Positions 27,784 through 38,084 are shown, numbered from the stretch's first letter. The stretch is DNA of 64,000 nt from Brevibacillus sp. JNUCC-41 (GCF_014844095.1 NZ_CP062163.1:5117501-5181500); one strand, 5' to 3'. Numbers and translations: made by a program. Notes: generated from the letters alone by a model not told the origin.

Positions 27784-27966
27784 GCTGATCCCTCCCATTC
27801 TTTACCTGTACTATTCTTTTTTTTATCTGAAAGCCCTTCATGACTGACAAAACTAGAAGGGAATCGGCAAAGAAAGTGCAATTCACTTAATTTATTATGC
27901 CCTTCGACAACAATGGCAGAATGAAGAATGCAGTTTTAAACAAGAATACAGACAGGAGGTGATTTT

Positions 27967-28080
27967 ATGCAGTCGAATGAAAGCAGACAGCAAAAAAACG
28001 AAAAACGACAAAAGCCGCCCACTAAAAAGGCAGGAACGGGAAACCCGAAACTTAGTGGAGAAAACCGCCCCTCTACGTAA
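27967..28080 (+). CDS. sspM: Small acid-soluble spore protein M (SspM-like)
   Basis: 37 aa: M-Q-S-N-E-S-R-Q-Q-K-N-E-K-R, then basic K-K-A-G-T-G-N-P-K-L-S-G and the ending E-N-R-P-S-T. B. subtilis SspM (34 aa) has a similar basic composition and ends in G-P-N-R-P-S-T, and it is in the same ypp neighbourhood. AGGAGGTGATTTT-ATG is a near-perfect ribosome site. SspM is a minor forespore protein. Confidence 0.85.
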   Translation: MQSNESRQQKNEKRQKPPTKKAGTGNPKLSGENRPST

Positions 28081-28100
28081 GATATAAATACTGAACGATA

Positions 28101-28133
28101 AACAGGGAAGGCTTAATCTACGCTTTCCCTGTT
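28101..28133. terminator. Bidirectional terminator between sspM and yppC
   Basis: AACAGGGAAGGC/GCTTTCCCTGTT (12 bp, one G-T) then TTTTCCTATTAT on the plus strand. It ends sspM and also yppC, which stops at 28140. Confidence 0.88.
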
Positions 28134-28139
28134 TTCCTA

Positions 28140-29087
28140 TTATAAAATCAAATTTTTGATTATTGCAGCCATGTGCAGCTGCTTTTGTTTATCGTCATAC
28201 CAATCGGTCAAATGCGGGTCTTCCTCCCATTTGGGTTCAATGAGCCATTTTTTTTTAATCCTTTTTTTCATATCCCATTGCTCTGTTTCCCCTGCCCGAT
28301 GATGAATCACTGGATATACTCCCCTCAGCATCGGGGTTTCATGGTACCTAGGCTTTTTTCGATATTGTTCATAATCATATCGGGCACCCGTTGGTTCAGT
28401 CCTGCAGGAAAATTCAAAAAAGCGCGGAAACAAATCTTCAGAAAATAAAAGGCCAGCCAACCTTTTCCCCAATTCAATCCTTTTATCTAAATTTCTAAAA
28501 TGCGAAACCGACGAGCCATACAGTTCTCCATTGCAAGTAGGAAATAAAACGGTGCTGAAATGCATCCAGTCCTGCAGGAAAAATAATAGGGAATGAAAAA
28601 CGAAAGATTGCTTTTTAATAACCGGTTCTTCAATGATGTTTTGTTCATTTATGATAAGCGCAGTGACTAATTTTTTACGATTTCCATGTTTCCAAAAGGA
28701 ATACCATTCGTTCTTCATGAAATTGGTAATAAAAAAATAATGACATAAGTGAAACAAAGGACGTCCATACTTCGTCGAATAATGATAGAGAAGTAATTGC
28801 GGATACGCATCTTGAAATATTCTCCAGTTGGCTTCTTCATACGTTAGGAATAAGTGATGCCTATATTTAAGCCCAAGCAAATGGGAAAACCAAATCCCTT
28901 CAAGATCGCACATATTCCAGCCTGCATTCCTAGAAACCATACCAGCTAAAAAAGACCATTGTATTTCCGGATGCATTCTAAAAAATTGTTCATATGCTTT
29001 TGTTCTTGATATATTATCCCTATTCCCTTTAGCGGTTTGGACTTTTATGGATTGAAGCAATTGCATTTCCGTCTTTAATATTCGCAT
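28140..29087 (-). CDS. yppC: YppC (DUF2515)
   Basis: 315 aa (B. subtilis about 320). The protein is rich in aromatic and basic residues, with W-S-F-L-A-G-M-V-S-R-N-A-G-W-N-M and a late basic Y-E-Q-Y-R-K-K-P-R-Y segment. No catalytic motif is visible and no function is known. Divergent from recU, as in B. subtilis. Confidence 0.93.
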   Translation of the reverse strand: MRILKTEMQLLQSIKVQTAKGNRDNISRTKAYEQFFRMHPEIQWSFLAGMVSRNAGWNMCDLEGIWFSHLLGLKYRHHLFLTYEEANWRIFQDAYPQLLLYHYSTKYGRPLFHLCHYFFITNFMKNEWYSFWKHGNRKKLVTALIINEQNIIEEPVIKKQSFVFHSLLFFLQDWMHFSTVLFPTCNGELYGSSVSHFRNLDKRIELGKRLAGLLFSEDLFPRFFEFSCRTEPTGARYDYEQYRKKPRYHETPMLRGVYPVIHHRAGETEQWDMKKRIKKKWLIEPKWEEDPHLTDWYDDKQKQLHMAAIIKNLIL

Positions 29088-29231
29088 CTATGAGTCCAGC
29101 CTTTCCGTAGCGATGAATTGTGACATTTAGTTGTACATAAATCCTATCGTTCTAAGAAACAATTCTTTTTATTCACATTTTGGATTCTTTTTTTGCTAAT
29201 ATAGAAAAGTGAAAAAAAAGGAGGGGTAAAA

Positions 29232-29843
29232 GTGGCATTTCATTATCCCAACGGGCGAAAGTTTGTACCGCAGGCTATGGAAGAAAAGAAAAGCCCACAA
29301 AAAAAAATCAGTTACAGCAACCGAGGAAAAACATTGGAAGACGATTTGAACGAAACCAATCAGTATTATTTAGCACACGGCATTGCCGTCATCCATAAAA
29401 AACCGACACCCATTCAAATTGTCGATGTCCACTATCCGAAAAGAAGTGCTGCAGTCATTAAAGAAGCTTATTTCAAACAAGCATCGACCACCGATTACAA
29501 TGGTGTTTATAAAGGAAAGTACATTGATTTTGAGGCAAAGGAAACGAAAAACAGCAGTTCGTTCCCTTTGAAGAATTTTCATGACCATCAAATTGAACAT
29601 ATGAAACATATCGTTCAGCATGACGGAATTGCGTTTGTCATCATCCGGTTTTCCGCTATGGAAGATATATATCTAATGAGTTCTGAACAACTGAGTTTTT
29701 ATTGGAAGAGAATGAAAGAAGGCGGACGTAAATCCATCACTCTTCAAGAGGTTGAAAGCAGTTCACGAAAGATTACTCTTGGCTTTCAACCGAGAATTGA
29801 CTATATTAAAGTAGTAGATTCGCTCATCGCAGAAAATTTTTAG
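29232..29843 (+). CDS. recU: Holliday junction resolvase RecU
   Basis: 203 aa (B. subtilis 206). The nuclease core shows [18 protein letters not shown] (D...E-x-K, PD-(D/E)xK fold), and the N-terminal [11 protein letters not shown] motif binds DNA. It resolves Holliday junctions in recombination and chromosome segregation. Start is GTG at 29232 with GGAGG upstream. It is 26 bp from ponA, and the two are normally co-transcribed. Confidence 0.96.
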   Translation: MAFHYPNGRKFVPQAMEEKKSPQKKISYSNRGKTLEDDLNETNQYYLAHGIAVIHKKPTPIQIVDVHYPKRSAAVIKEAYFKQASTTDYNGVYKGKYIDFEAKETKNSSSFPLKNFHDHQIEHMKHIVQHDGIAFVIIRFSAMEDIYLMSSEQLSFYWKRMKEGGRKSITLQEVESSSRKITLGFQPRIDYIKVVDSLIAENF

Positions 29844-29869
29844 TTTTTTAGAAAGGCAGGTTAGCTGTA

Positions 29870-32608
29870 ATGGCTGAAAAATATAATACTAGAGAAGAAC
29901 GCCGAAAGCAGGGGCAGACTCAAAAAAAAGGACAGCATAAAGGTCCTAAAAAGCCAACCAATATGCTTAAGCGAATTTTCCTTATACTTGTTACAATCGG
30001 AATAATAGGCCTGGTTGCAGGTGGAGCTGCAATGGCTTACTTTATAAGCGACGCTCCAAAACTTGACGAAAAGCTTTTGAAAGATCCGGTCACATCAAAG
30101 ATTCTCGATGAAAATGGTAAATTGCTAGCTGAAGTCGGAACAGAAAACCGGGATTATGTAAATTATGAAGACATTCCCGATCTAGTCGAAAATGCTTTCC
30201 TGGCTACGGAAGATTCCCGCTTTTATGAACACCATGGGGTGGATTTCTTACGTCTGGGCAGTGCCGTCATCGCCAACGTCAAACACGGATTCGGCTCAGA
30301 GGGTGCAAGTACATTGACCCAACAGGTTATCAAGCGTTCTTATTTAACACCTGATAAGACGATCAAAAGGAAAGTCCAGGAAATGTGGCTATCCATTCAG
30401 CTTGAAAGAAAATATACAAAACAAGAAATTTTCGAAATGTATGTGAATAAGATTTTCTTTGCAAACCGTGCCAATGGGATCTTAACTGCTTCCCAAACTT
30501 ATTATGGAAAAGATCTAAGCGAATTGAAATTGAACGAAGCGGCCATGCTTGTAGGTTTACCGCAAAGCCCAAGCAGGTATGACCCTTATAAACACCCTGA
30601 ACGCGCGAAAGAACGCCGTGATATTGTCCTTCACTTAATGAATAAACATGGATATATCACTGAAAAGGAAATGAAAGATGCACAAAGCATCGATATAACA
30701 GAAGGACTTCAAGAAATCGATAAGAGCCAAAAAGACACGACTGCTTATGATGCATTCATCGATTTGGTCATTGAGGAAGTCGGGGATATGGGTGACTATA
30801 ACGTCTTTACCGATGGTTTGGAAATCCAAACGACCATTGATAAAGATGCCCAAGAATATGTCTATAAAATGTTGAACAGTGATGAAATCATCAATTATCC
30901 AAGTAAAGATCTCCAAGCTGGAGTCACATTACTAGATACTGAAACTGGTGAAATTAAAGCAGTGGGCGGCGGCAGGAACACGACGGTTAAACGCGGCTGG
31001 AATTATGCAACGGATGCCAAGCGTTCACCAGGTTCGACCATTAAGCCGATTCTGGATTATGGCCCTGCCGTAGAATATTTAAATTGGTCCACCTACCATC
31101 AAATCAAGGATGAGGAATATACGTACAGTAATGGAACACCGCTTAAAAATGCTTCCGGACGACATTATGGTACTGTAACCACTCGTGAGGCACTGGCACG
31201 GTCATTAAATATCCCTGCCTTAAAGACGCTTCAAGCAGTAGGATTGGACCGGGCACGTGATTTTGCCACTGATCTTGGCATTCCTTTCGACAAGGAAATT
31301 ACCGAATCGGCAGCATTGGGCGGCGGTAAGGATGTTTCTACACTTGAACTTGCCGGTGCATACAGTTCATTCGGAAACAACGGTATCTATAATGAACCGC
31401 ATAGTGTGAAAAAGATCGTTTTACGTGATAAAACAACCATCAAAAACAAGACGGAATCAAAGCCGGTCATGAAAGATTCAACAGCTTTCATCGTGACGGA
31501 CATGTTGAAAAGCGTCATGAAAGAACCTTATGGAACAGGAAGGTTAGCCAATATACCTAGTCTCCCTGTAGCAGGTAAAACGGGGTCAACCAATTTCACG
31601 CCTGAACAGCGTGCAAAGAGCAACATCCCATCTTCCGGTGTAAAAGATAGCTGGATGGCGGGTTATACAACCAACTATACAGTTGCGGTTTGGGCTGGTT
31701 ATGATAATGCATCTGGTGAGCAAATGGAATATCTGGGAGAATCATCTCAAAGGATCCCTAAATTCATCTTTAAGAATTTAATGGAACATATGGCTCAATC
31801 AAAAGAAACGAAAGACTTTGATCAACCTGACAGTGTTGTGAAGGTTGGAGTCATCAAAGGTTCGAATCCGGCTGTTAAAGCCAATGAATATACACCAAGC
31901 AGTAAAATCACTTATGAATATTATGTTAAAGGTCACGAGCCAACACAAGTGACGACAGAATATGAAAAAGTCGACTCACCTGGCATTAACGCTTCTTACA
32001 ACCAGGAAAGCAATGAAATCAATCTATCATGGTCATATCCTAAAGGTAATGGGAATACCCAATTCGAGGTTAAGATGTCCGTGGACGGCGGAGCACAGAG
32101 CGTATTAAAAAAATCGAAGGATACTAGTTTAACGATCCCTAATCCAACCCCTGGAAGTAAATATACTTTTTCAGTGGTAGCTTTAGTTGATAACCAGCAA
32201 AGTGATCCTGCGAGTACATCTGTCACAATACCTGCTGAAGTGGAAGACCCTGAAGGTACCGAGGACGAGAAGATTGAAGATCCGGCCGAAGGTGAAAATC
32301 CGGAACAAGAAACTCCTGCTGAAGGCGAAGAGGATAAACAAGGCGAAGATATAGACAAAGACAAAGATAAAGATAAAGACAAAAATAACAATGGCGAAAA
32401 CGGCAATAACGGCAATAATGGTAATGGCAACACTGATAATAATGGTAATGGCAACAACACGGATGACGGAAATGGCAATAAGGGTGATGAGGACGTCGAA
32501 GGCGGGGATGATGGCACTGACCCCGGCACGGTAGAAGAGGAAAAACCAGTCGAAACCCCTGAACCTGACCCTAACCCGGACCCAGATCCAAATAAAGATA
32601 CGGAATAA
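29870..32608 (+). CDS. ponA: Class A penicillin-binding protein PBP1 (PonA)
   Basis: 912 aa (B. subtilis 914). Order: a short basic cytoplasmic tail, one membrane helix (about 35-60), glycosyltransferase GT51 domain with T-E-D-S-R-F-Y-E-H-H-G (catalytic Glu) and Q-Q-V-I-K-R, transpeptidase with S-P-G-S-T-I-K (SxxK Ser), S-L-N and K-T-G-S-T, a fibronectin-III-like domain near 705-790 and an acidic Asn/Gly/Asp/Pro-rich tail of about 120 aa. It polymerises and cross-links peptidoglycan; GpsB in this window is its partner. The tail has D-K-D-K-D-K-D-K and N-G-N runs. Confidence 0.96.
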   Translation: MAEKYNTREERRKQGQTQKKGQHKGPKKPTNMLKRIFLILVTIGIIGLVAGGAAMAYFISDAPKLDEKLLKDPVTSKILDENGKLLAEVGTENRDYVNYEDIPDLVENAFLATEDSRFYEHHGVDFLRLGSAVIANVKHGFGSEGASTLTQQVIKRSYLTPDKTIKRKVQEMWLSIQLERKYTKQEIFEMYVNKIFFANRANGILTASQTYYGKDLSELKLNEAAMLVGLPQSPSRYDPYKHPERAKERRDIVLHLMNKHGYITEKEMKDAQSIDITEGLQEIDKSQKDTTAYDAFIDLVIEEVGDMGDYNVFTDGLEIQTTIDKDAQEYVYKMLNSDEIINYPSKDLQAGVTLLDTETGEIKAVGGGRNTTVKRGWNYATDAKRSPGSTIKPILDYGPAVEYLNWSTYHQIKDEEYTYSNGTPLKNASGRHYGTVTTREALARSLNIPALKTLQAVGLDRARDFATDLGIPFDKEITESAALGGGKDVSTLELAGAYSSFGNNGIYNEPHSVKKIVLRDKTTIKNKTESKPVMKDSTAFIVTDMLKSVMKEPYGTGRLANIPSLPVAGKTGSTNFTPEQRAKSNIPSSGVKDSWMAGYTTNYTVAVWAGYDNASGEQMEYLGESSQRIPKFIFKNLMEHMAQSKETKDFDQPDSVVKVGVIKGSNPAVKANEYTPSSKITYEYYVKGHEPTQVTTEYEKVDSPGINASYNQESNEINLSWSYPKGNGNTQFEVKMSVDGGAQSVLKKSKDTSLTIPNPTPGSKYTFSVVALVDNQQSDPASTSVTIPAEVEDPEGTEDEKIEDPAEGENPEQETPAEGEEDKQGEDIDKDKDKDKDKNNNGENGNNGNNGNGNTDNNGNGNNTDDGNGNKGDEDVEGGDDGTDPGTVEEEKPVETPEPDPNPDPDPNKDTE

Positions 32609-32630
32609 ATATTATAAGGATTGACAAAAA

Positions 32631-32657
32631 AACGTCTAAGCTTTTAGCTTAGACGTT
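32631..32657. terminator. Bidirectional terminator between ponA and ypoC
   Basis: AACGTCTAAGC/GCTTAGACGTT (11 bp, 5-nt loop) followed by seven T on the plus strand; the right arm includes the ypoC stop. Confidence 0.9.
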
Positions 32658-33188
32658 TTTTTGGCTGTTCTTATTTTTGATCATGAACTTCACATATCGT
32701 TTTTCAAATTCTCGGAACAACTCACTAAGCTGTCTATAAGAATGAAAAAAAGCGGGTCTTGCAAGGATGAATGAAAGCCTTTCATCCATATTCATCGGAA
32801 TATCGTTAAAGGATCCTATTTGGACCCGGAAATCATTCAATACCACTGGCTTCCCATGCATCCAGTAGACTGCGGTTAAAAATAAACCGATCCCCTTCTT
32901 CATGAGTCCCAAAGTCTGTCCCACTTTTCGCTCAGAAAATAGCAAACTGCATTCTGAATCAATTCCCTTCCATATTTCCAGAAGTTCCTTTACATGGATT
33001 GCCCCCTTAGTCCAAGGAGCATACGCCTCTACATTATTATAATAAAGTAACTCATAAGGGAAAGCCTCGAATGGGATCGTTTCACTCCAACCTGCATACC
33101 GCTCTTTTTCCAAGATCGATTCCTTTTCAGGAAAAAACAAAGAATGGTCCAATTCTTTAGGAACTTTTAATGATATGGACTGCGTCAA
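32649..33188 (-). CDS. ypoC: YpoC-like protein
   Basis: 179 aa with no membrane segment, rich in aromatic residues (W-S-E-T, A-Y-A-P-W-T-K-G-A-I). Position between nth and ponA and the general composition match B. subtilis YpoC. The start overlaps the nth stop by 4 bp, so it is co-translated with nth. No function is known. Confidence 0.85.
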   Translation of the reverse strand: MTQSISLKVPKELDHSLFFPEKESILEKERYAGWSETIPFEAFPYELLYYNNVEAYAPWTKGAIHVKELLEIWKGIDSECSLLFSERKVGQTLGLMKKGIGLFLTAVYWMHGKPVVLNDFRVQIGSFNDIPMNMDERLSFILARPAFFHSYRQLSELFREFEKRYVKFMIKNKNSQKNV

Positions 33189-33841
33189 TTGGCTTCTTTC
33201 CTTTTCATTCTTTTTTTTCCTTCACGGCATAATTCGAGAAGCGGACAGGTTTCACATCTTGGTGACTGGGCCTTGCAATGATAGCGTCCAAAGAATATCA
33301 GGCGGTGATGCGTAACGGACCATTCATCCTTTGGTATCTTAGCCATCAACGTTTTCTCAACATCGAGGACACTATCCTTCCAACGGCATAATCCCAAACG
33401 CTTGGAAACACGCTCTACATGGGTATCCACAGCAATCGCTGGCACATCAAAAGCAACAGAAACGACTACATTCGCCGTCTTTCTGCCAACGCCAGGCAAT
33501 TTAACTAGCTCATCACGATCTCTGGGAACTTCCTTACCGTATTCTTCGATCAGCATGTGCGACAACTTTTGTATATTCTTCGCCTTGTTACGAAACAAAC
33601 CGATTGAGCGAATGTCATTTTCCAACTCTTCTATCGGAACGCTTATGTAATCCTCAGGCGTTTTATATTTCTGAAATAAATCCTTCGTGACTTTATTGAC
33701 TAATACATCCGTACACTGAGCTGACAGGGCAACAGCAACCACCAATTCAAATGGATTGGAGTGATTCAGCTCACAATGGGCATCCGGAAACATTTCACCC
33801 ATCGTATCCAGACAATATCGAATTTGGGCTTTATTCAACAT
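33185..33841 (-). CDS. nth: Endonuclease III Nth
   Basis: 218 aa. Helix-hairpin-helix L-P-G-V-G-R-K-T-A-N-V-V with the catalytic Lys, followed by the catalytic Asp in V-D-T-H-V. The C-terminal 4Fe-4S site is C-K-A-Q-S-P-R-C-E-T-C-P-L-L-E-L-C (C-x6-C-x2-C-x5-C). It removes oxidised pyrimidines and nicks AP sites. Operon with dnaD (22 bp upstream) and ypoC (4 bp overlap). Confidence 0.97.
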   Translation of the reverse strand: MLNKAQIRYCLDTMGEMFPDAHCELNHSNPFELVVAVALSAQCTDVLVNKVTKDLFQKYKTPEDYISVPIEELENDIRSIGLFRNKAKNIQKLSHMLIEEYGKEVPRDRDELVKLPGVGRKTANVVVSVAFDVPAIAVDTHVERVSKRLGLCRWKDSVLDVEKTLMAKIPKDEWSVTHHRLIFFGRYHCKAQSPRCETCPLLELCREGKKRMKRKEAN

Positions 33842-33863
33842 ATTGGTTCTCCTTCAATTTACA

Positions 33864-34571
33864 TTACTGCTCGAGCCAGTTATAGAAAGGCACATCCTTC
33901 AACGGTTGTGCAGTCTCCGTCTTTCGGTCCCTCTTTTGGTGAGCTCTAAACTTTTGTCCTTGCTCCCTTGCCTGTTCCAAGGTTTTAATTCCATTCTTTT
34001 TCCACTCGAATAAAATTCGATCGATGTATCGGAAATTCAATTTTCCAGAAATGACAGACTCCCTCAGAGCTGACTTAATGATCTCAGGTTGATGGTCGTC
34101 TTCCATCCACATTGCCAATGTCTCGCATTCAAATGGAGATAAAGGGCGGCCGAACTCCTGTTCAAATATCGTATAAAGGCTCTCCCCCGCTTTTTGGATT
34201 TCAGCAGACTCTGACTGTTTCAAAGTTTTCAAGAAACAGTCCATCATTTTTTCATAAAGTGGGGACAACGAATATTTTTCCTGCCCGATTTCTTGACTCT
34301 CCTCAACCACCATTTCAACAAATCCCCTTTGGACTAAACGCTGGATCAAGAATAGACATTCCGTTTCCTGCAATGTCATTCGGTCAGAAAGTTGGGATGG
34401 TGCAGGGAAATGGTTACCTTTATCGATGAAGCTTTGCAATTGTAATAATAGGACCATTTCTTGTTCATTCAGTCCCATTGTACGATAGTTAGTCAACAAA
34501 AAGGATGGAATCGTTATCGTTCCTTCCTTAAACCACGCATATAAATGTTCTTTATTCATGTTTTTGGACAC
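33864..34571 (-). CDS. dnaD: Replication initiation protein DnaD
   Basis: 235 aa (B. subtilis 232). N-terminal winged-helix DnaD domain (about 15-100, with T-I-P-S-F-L-L-T-N-Y near the start) and the C-terminal DnaB/D domain with Y-T-I-F-E-Q-E-F-G-R-P-L-S-P-F-E and I-D-R-I-L-F-E-W-K-K-N-G-I. It loads the primosome with DnaB and DnaI. The order asnS-dnaD-nth-ypoC is as in B. subtilis. Confidence 0.95.
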   Translation of the reverse strand: MSKNMNKEHLYAWFKEGTITIPSFLLTNYRTMGLNEQEMVLLLQLQSFIDKGNHFPAPSQLSDRMTLQETECLFLIQRLVQRGFVEMVVEESQEIGQEKYSLSPLYEKMMDCFLKTLKQSESAEIQKAGESLYTIFEQEFGRPLSPFECETLAMWMEDDHQPEIIKSALRESVISGKLNFRYIDRILFEWKKNGIKTLEQAREQGQKFRAHQKRDRKTETAQPLKDVPFYNWLEQ

Positions 34572-34630
34572 CTCTGATTAAGTATAACATGAATAAGGCT
34601 CTCCGAATAAGTTTATAATTTTAACAAAAA

Positions 34631-34662
34631 ACGGTTATCTGCCAAATATGGCAAGATAACCG
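34631..34662 (-). terminator. Terminator after asnS
   Basis: CGGTTATCT-T-GCCA / TGGC-A-GATAACCG stem followed by TTTTTTG on the minus strand, upstream of dnaD. Confidence 0.88.
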
Positions 34663-34675
34663 CTTCATCATGGAA

Positions 34676-35968
34676 TCAAGGATATAATCGATTTAATAGA
34701 CGTGGGAATGGGATGGTTTCACGGACATGCTCGACTCCACTGATCCATGCAACGGTGCGTTCTAATCCCAAACCGAAGCCTGAATGCGGTACAGAGCCGT
34801 ATTTTCTTAATTCCATATACCATTTGTAAGCATCTTCGCTCAGGCCATGCTCATTGATTCTCTGTTCAAGCAATTCCTGATCATGAATCCGCTCTGAACC
34901 GCCAATTATTTCTCCATAACCTTCCGGAGCGATCAAATCGGCACAAAGTACCACTTCTTCCCTGTCAGGATCTGGCTGCATATAAAAAGGCTTGATTTTG
35001 GTTGGGTAATGAGTAATGAAAACAGGCTTATCATAACTTTCCGCTATCGCAGTTTCATGCGGAGCTCCAAAATCATCACCCCATTGAATATCATCAAATC
35101 CTTGTTCATGAAGGAACTTAATGGCTTCATCATATGTAATTCGCGGGAAAGGAGCTTGAATTTGTTCAAGCTTCGATGTATCACGGCTAAGTGTATTTAA
35201 CTCAAGCTGACAGTTTTTCAATACGGATTGGATGATCGAAGAAACGAATTGCTCCTGGACCTCCAGATTTTCTTTAAATTCGATAAAAGCCATTTCCGGT
35301 TCAATCATCCAGAACTCGATTAAATGTCGTCTTGTTTTGGATTTTTCTGCCCTGAAGGTGGGACCAAAGGAAAATACCTTCCCAAGTGCCATGGCAGCCG
35401 CTTCCATATATAGCTGACCACTCTGTGAAAGGTATGCATCCTCATCAAAGTATTTAGTCGCGAACAACTCACTCGTTCCTTCTGGTGCGCTTCCGGTTAA
35501 AATCGGAGGATCCACTTTAACGAAACCTTCTTCATTAAAGAATTCATATGTAGCACGGATTATTTCATTCCGGATTTTCATGACTGCATGCTGCCGTTTT
35601 GAACGCAGCCACAAATGGCGGTTATCCATTAAGAATTCGGGACCATGTGCTTTAGGTGTAATGGGATAATCTACTGATTCATGAATGATTTCAATATCTT
35701 TCACCTGTAACTCAAAACCGAACGGCGATCGTTCATCCTTTTGAATGACACCTGTTACATACAAGGATGATTCTTGCGAAATCGATTTCGCACGAGCGAA
35801 AATCTCTTCACCCACATCAGCTTTCACGACCACACCTTGAATGAAACCAGAGCCATCACGGATTTGAAGGAAAGCAATTTTCCCACTGGAACGTTTGCTG
35901 GCAAGCCAGCCTCCAATGGTAACTTCTTGATCGACGAATTTTCTAGCATCTTTTATTGTAATTTTCAC
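34676..35968 (-). CDS. asnS: Asparaginyl-tRNA synthetase AsnS
   Basis: 430 aa (B. subtilis 430). N-terminal OB anticodon-binding domain (V-T-I-G-G-W-L-A) and class II core: motif 2 [16 protein letters not shown] and motif 3 G-L-G-L-E-R. The GTG at 35968 is the start because GGAGG lies 8 bases before it and the protein then begins M-K-I-T-I-K, like B. subtilis; the ATG at 35983 overlaps the ribosome site. No T-box is seen. In B. subtilis aspB is the next gene; here a 16-kb catabolic island separates them. Confidence 0.96.
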   Translation of the reverse strand: MKITIKDARKFVDQEVTIGGWLASKRSSGKIAFLQIRDGSGFIQGVVVKADVGEEIFARAKSISQESSLYVTGVIQKDERSPFGFELQVKDIEIIHESVDYPITPKAHGPEFLMDNRHLWLRSKRQHAVMKIRNEIIRATYEFFNEEGFVKVDPPILTGSAPEGTSELFATKYFDEDAYLSQSGQLYMEAAAMALGKVFSFGPTFRAEKSKTRRHLIEFWMIEPEMAFIEFKENLEVQEQFVSSIIQSVLKNCQLELNTLSRDTSKLEQIQAPFPRITYDEAIKFLHEQGFDDIQWGDDFGAPHETAIAESYDKPVFITHYPTKIKPFYMQPDPDREEVVLCADLIAPEGYGEIIGGSERIHDQELLEQRINEHGLSEDAYKWYMELRKYGSVPHSGFGLGLERTVAWISGVEHVRETIPFPRLLNRLYP

Positions 35969-36224
35969 GGAATTTACCTCCAAAAATAGCTTAACTTACT
36001 AATGAATTTACTCTACTTATTATACCCATAGCCCTGCTTACAAGCAAATAAATCAATTGAAGCGGAAGTTCCAGCCCTTTATATTACTCTCATTATGTTT
36101 TTGCAGCGTATTCGCAAGATTGCATGGTAGATTACTTCACTAATGCCCATGCTCTAATTACAGTAAAATCATCTCGGTATATGAATCGATCGACATTTCT
36201 ATTTTTAAAAAAGGATTGATCCAA

Positions 36225-38084
36225 TCAACCAATGGTAATCATTTTCGCCTTTAACAAGGTTTCAAATGATGCATATAATTGAAAAGCACTTTTAGGATTT
36301 CTTATTTGGCAGGAAAGCAGCTCTTCAAGTTTTTTGATCCGATAGCGTAAACCACTCATTGAAATGCTCAATTCCTTCATGCTGCATTCAAGATTTCCAC
36401 CGCATTGCAGAAATACATAAAGCGTTTTCAATAATTCATTCATTTTTGGATCTTCTTTCATCAATAAAGGACCCAGCATTTTCTCAGCTTTTTGCAGGAC
36501 CGCTGGAGTACTCCCAGTATGCATTAAAATCGATAGCAGATCGACTTCTTCAAATTTGGTAATGTCCCGAGCTCCTTCATTCATATTCAAGGCGGTTAAA
36601 GCTTCTTGAAAAACATCGTGAGCCCGTTCCAATTCATCACTTATTGTGCTAAGTCCCATTTTAAAATGATATCCGCTGAAAACAGTATTTAAGTAATTGA
36701 TGCATTCCTTGGTTAGGAATTGAAATTCATTTCCAGGTCTCAGTGGTATAAGCAATACGATATTACCATCCCTTAATGCTGTTAAGACCACTTGATTCCG
36801 CTTCTTAAAGAAACTATATATCTCTTCGATGAATTTCTGCTGAATGAAATAGTCATTCTCTGTCCCCCGATCGGAGGAAAAGCGATAGCCCAGCACCGCA
36901 ATGGTGAAAGGATGATCCAATGAAGCGTCTAAATACGTGCTTTTTTTGATTATTTCTTCTCTAGAAGCAAACTCTTCATTTAATATTTGTTCAAGAAATA
37001 ACCCTTTTACCCTTTCAAGGGCTTCAAAACTGCTTTTCTCATTTAAGAGGAATAAGGAACCGGTCATGGACACCCTCTCAAGAATCATTCGATTGATTTC
37101 CAGGTTCGTTTTTCCTTCGACTCGATCGGATTGCACAAAGGCACAATAGCCATAAGTTTTATTTTGTAACGTTATGGGAGTATAAAGCAGCTCCATCCCA
37201 TCTTTTACGATTCTTCCGGTTTCCAAAGTGACGGGGCCATTTTCCCTCATTAATTTTAGCTGATTCCTGACTTCCCTCACCTTCCCTTTATGAAATCCAG
37301 CATGATAAACCTGATTGCCATTGAAATTCTCCATCAACAAAGGTATTTTTGTTTTCTGATAAACCATCCTCACTATGGATTGAAGGCTTTTTCCGTTAAT
37401 TAACTCTTCTGTCAGCAAATTATGAATATCCATCACTTTTGACAAACTATTGCGTTCCTCCAGCAGCTTTTCATATGTTACGGCAAGCTCTTGAACAATT
37501 GGTTCGGTTTTATAATATTTCAACTCATCCTGAATCTCCATGCCCCATAAATGTATCGATTTACCTTCGTATCTACACTCTGATTGCCCTGCTCCCTTAC
37601 AGGCACTTTCCTTGAAAATCACTTCATGACCGCAGACCGTTGAATAAAATCCACTTGCATAACCCGTCAATGTATAACAGACTGGCTTTTCCGCGATGCC
37701 TGTTTGGGTGATGTGTTCCTCTGCTTCATAGGAATTTACCCAAAACCCTTCCACTTTTACAGAGTGCACTTCCGCTTGACTATCCATCGATAATTCCAGA
37801 TTCATAGTATTAACTTTTGTATAACCTTGCAGCATATGTAAAATGGGGCCTTGCCTCAGTATCTCCTTAACCGTTGGTATATTCCCTTTTAGTGCCTTTT
37901 TAGCATCATTGACTCCGATATTCCAGCCATAACGTATTAAAAAAGACTTCATTCTTTCAAATCCAATATTCTCGATCAAGTCCTTTCTTAAGGTACCGAA
38001 AATTGAAGAGGAAGTCAGGATCATCCTCTCATCATTTAAATGAATTTCACCATCATCATTCTTAAGATTCAAAAGATTCGTCAT
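36225..38084 (-). CDS. XylR_N-V4R sensor fused to PucR-type HTH: aromatic-responsive regulator
   Basis: 619 aa. Residues about 10-110 (I-H-L-N-D-E-R-M-I-L-T-S-S) resemble the XylR/DmpR effector domain. Residues 118-180 form a V4R domain with G-F-Y-S-T-V-C-G-H-E-V-I-F and A-C-K-G-A-G-Q-S-E-C, with Cys at 136, 151, 162 and 170, like the metal/ligand region of DmpR. A linker with a GAF-like region follows. The C-terminus (about 565-610) is a PucR-type helix-turn-helix, G-G-N-L-E-C-S-M-K-E-L-S-I-S-M-S-G-L-R-Y-R. There is no sigma-54 AAA domain. It probably senses a phenol or aryl acid. A cre site lies upstream. Same strand as hpaB1, which precedes it. Confidence 0.85.
   Translation of the reverse strand: MTNLLNLKNDDGEIHLNDERMILTSSSIFGTLRKDLIENIGFERMKSFLIRYGWNIGVNDAKKALKGNIPTVKEILRQGPILHMLQGYTKVNTMNLELSMDSQAEVHSVKVEGFWVNSYEAEEHITQTGIAEKPVCYTLTGYASGFYSTVCGHEVIFKESACKGAGQSECRYEGKSIHLWGMEIQDELKYYKTEPIVQELAVTYEKLLEERNSLSKVMDIHNLLTEELINGKSLQSIVRMVYQKTKIPLLMENFNGNQVYHAGFHKGKVREVRNQLKLMRENGPVTLETGRIVKDGMELLYTPITLQNKTYGYCAFVQSDRVEGKTNLEINRMILERVSMTGSLFLLNEKSSFEALERVKGLFLEQILNEEFASREEIIKKSTYLDASLDHPFTIAVLGYRFSSDRGTENDYFIQQKFIEEIYSFFKKRNQVVLTALRDGNIVLLIPLRPGNEFQFLTKECINYLNTVFSGYHFKMGLSTISDELERAHDVFQEALTALNMNEGARDITKFEEVDLLSILMHTGSTPAVLQKAEKMLGPLLMKEDPKMNELLKTLYVFLQCGGNLECSMKELSISMSGLRYRIKKLEELLSCQIRNPKSAFQLYASFETLLKAKMITIG

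Noticed and set aside
31996-32529. 177-codon open frame on the minus strand opposite the ponA tail
   Set aside because: Its Ser/Leu/Pro-rich text is the antisense of the Asp/Asn/Gly-rich PonA tail; no ribosome site.
35969-36224. Possible T-box leader before asnS
   Set aside because: No AGGGTGGNACCGCG-like box or stem I/specifier pattern seen.
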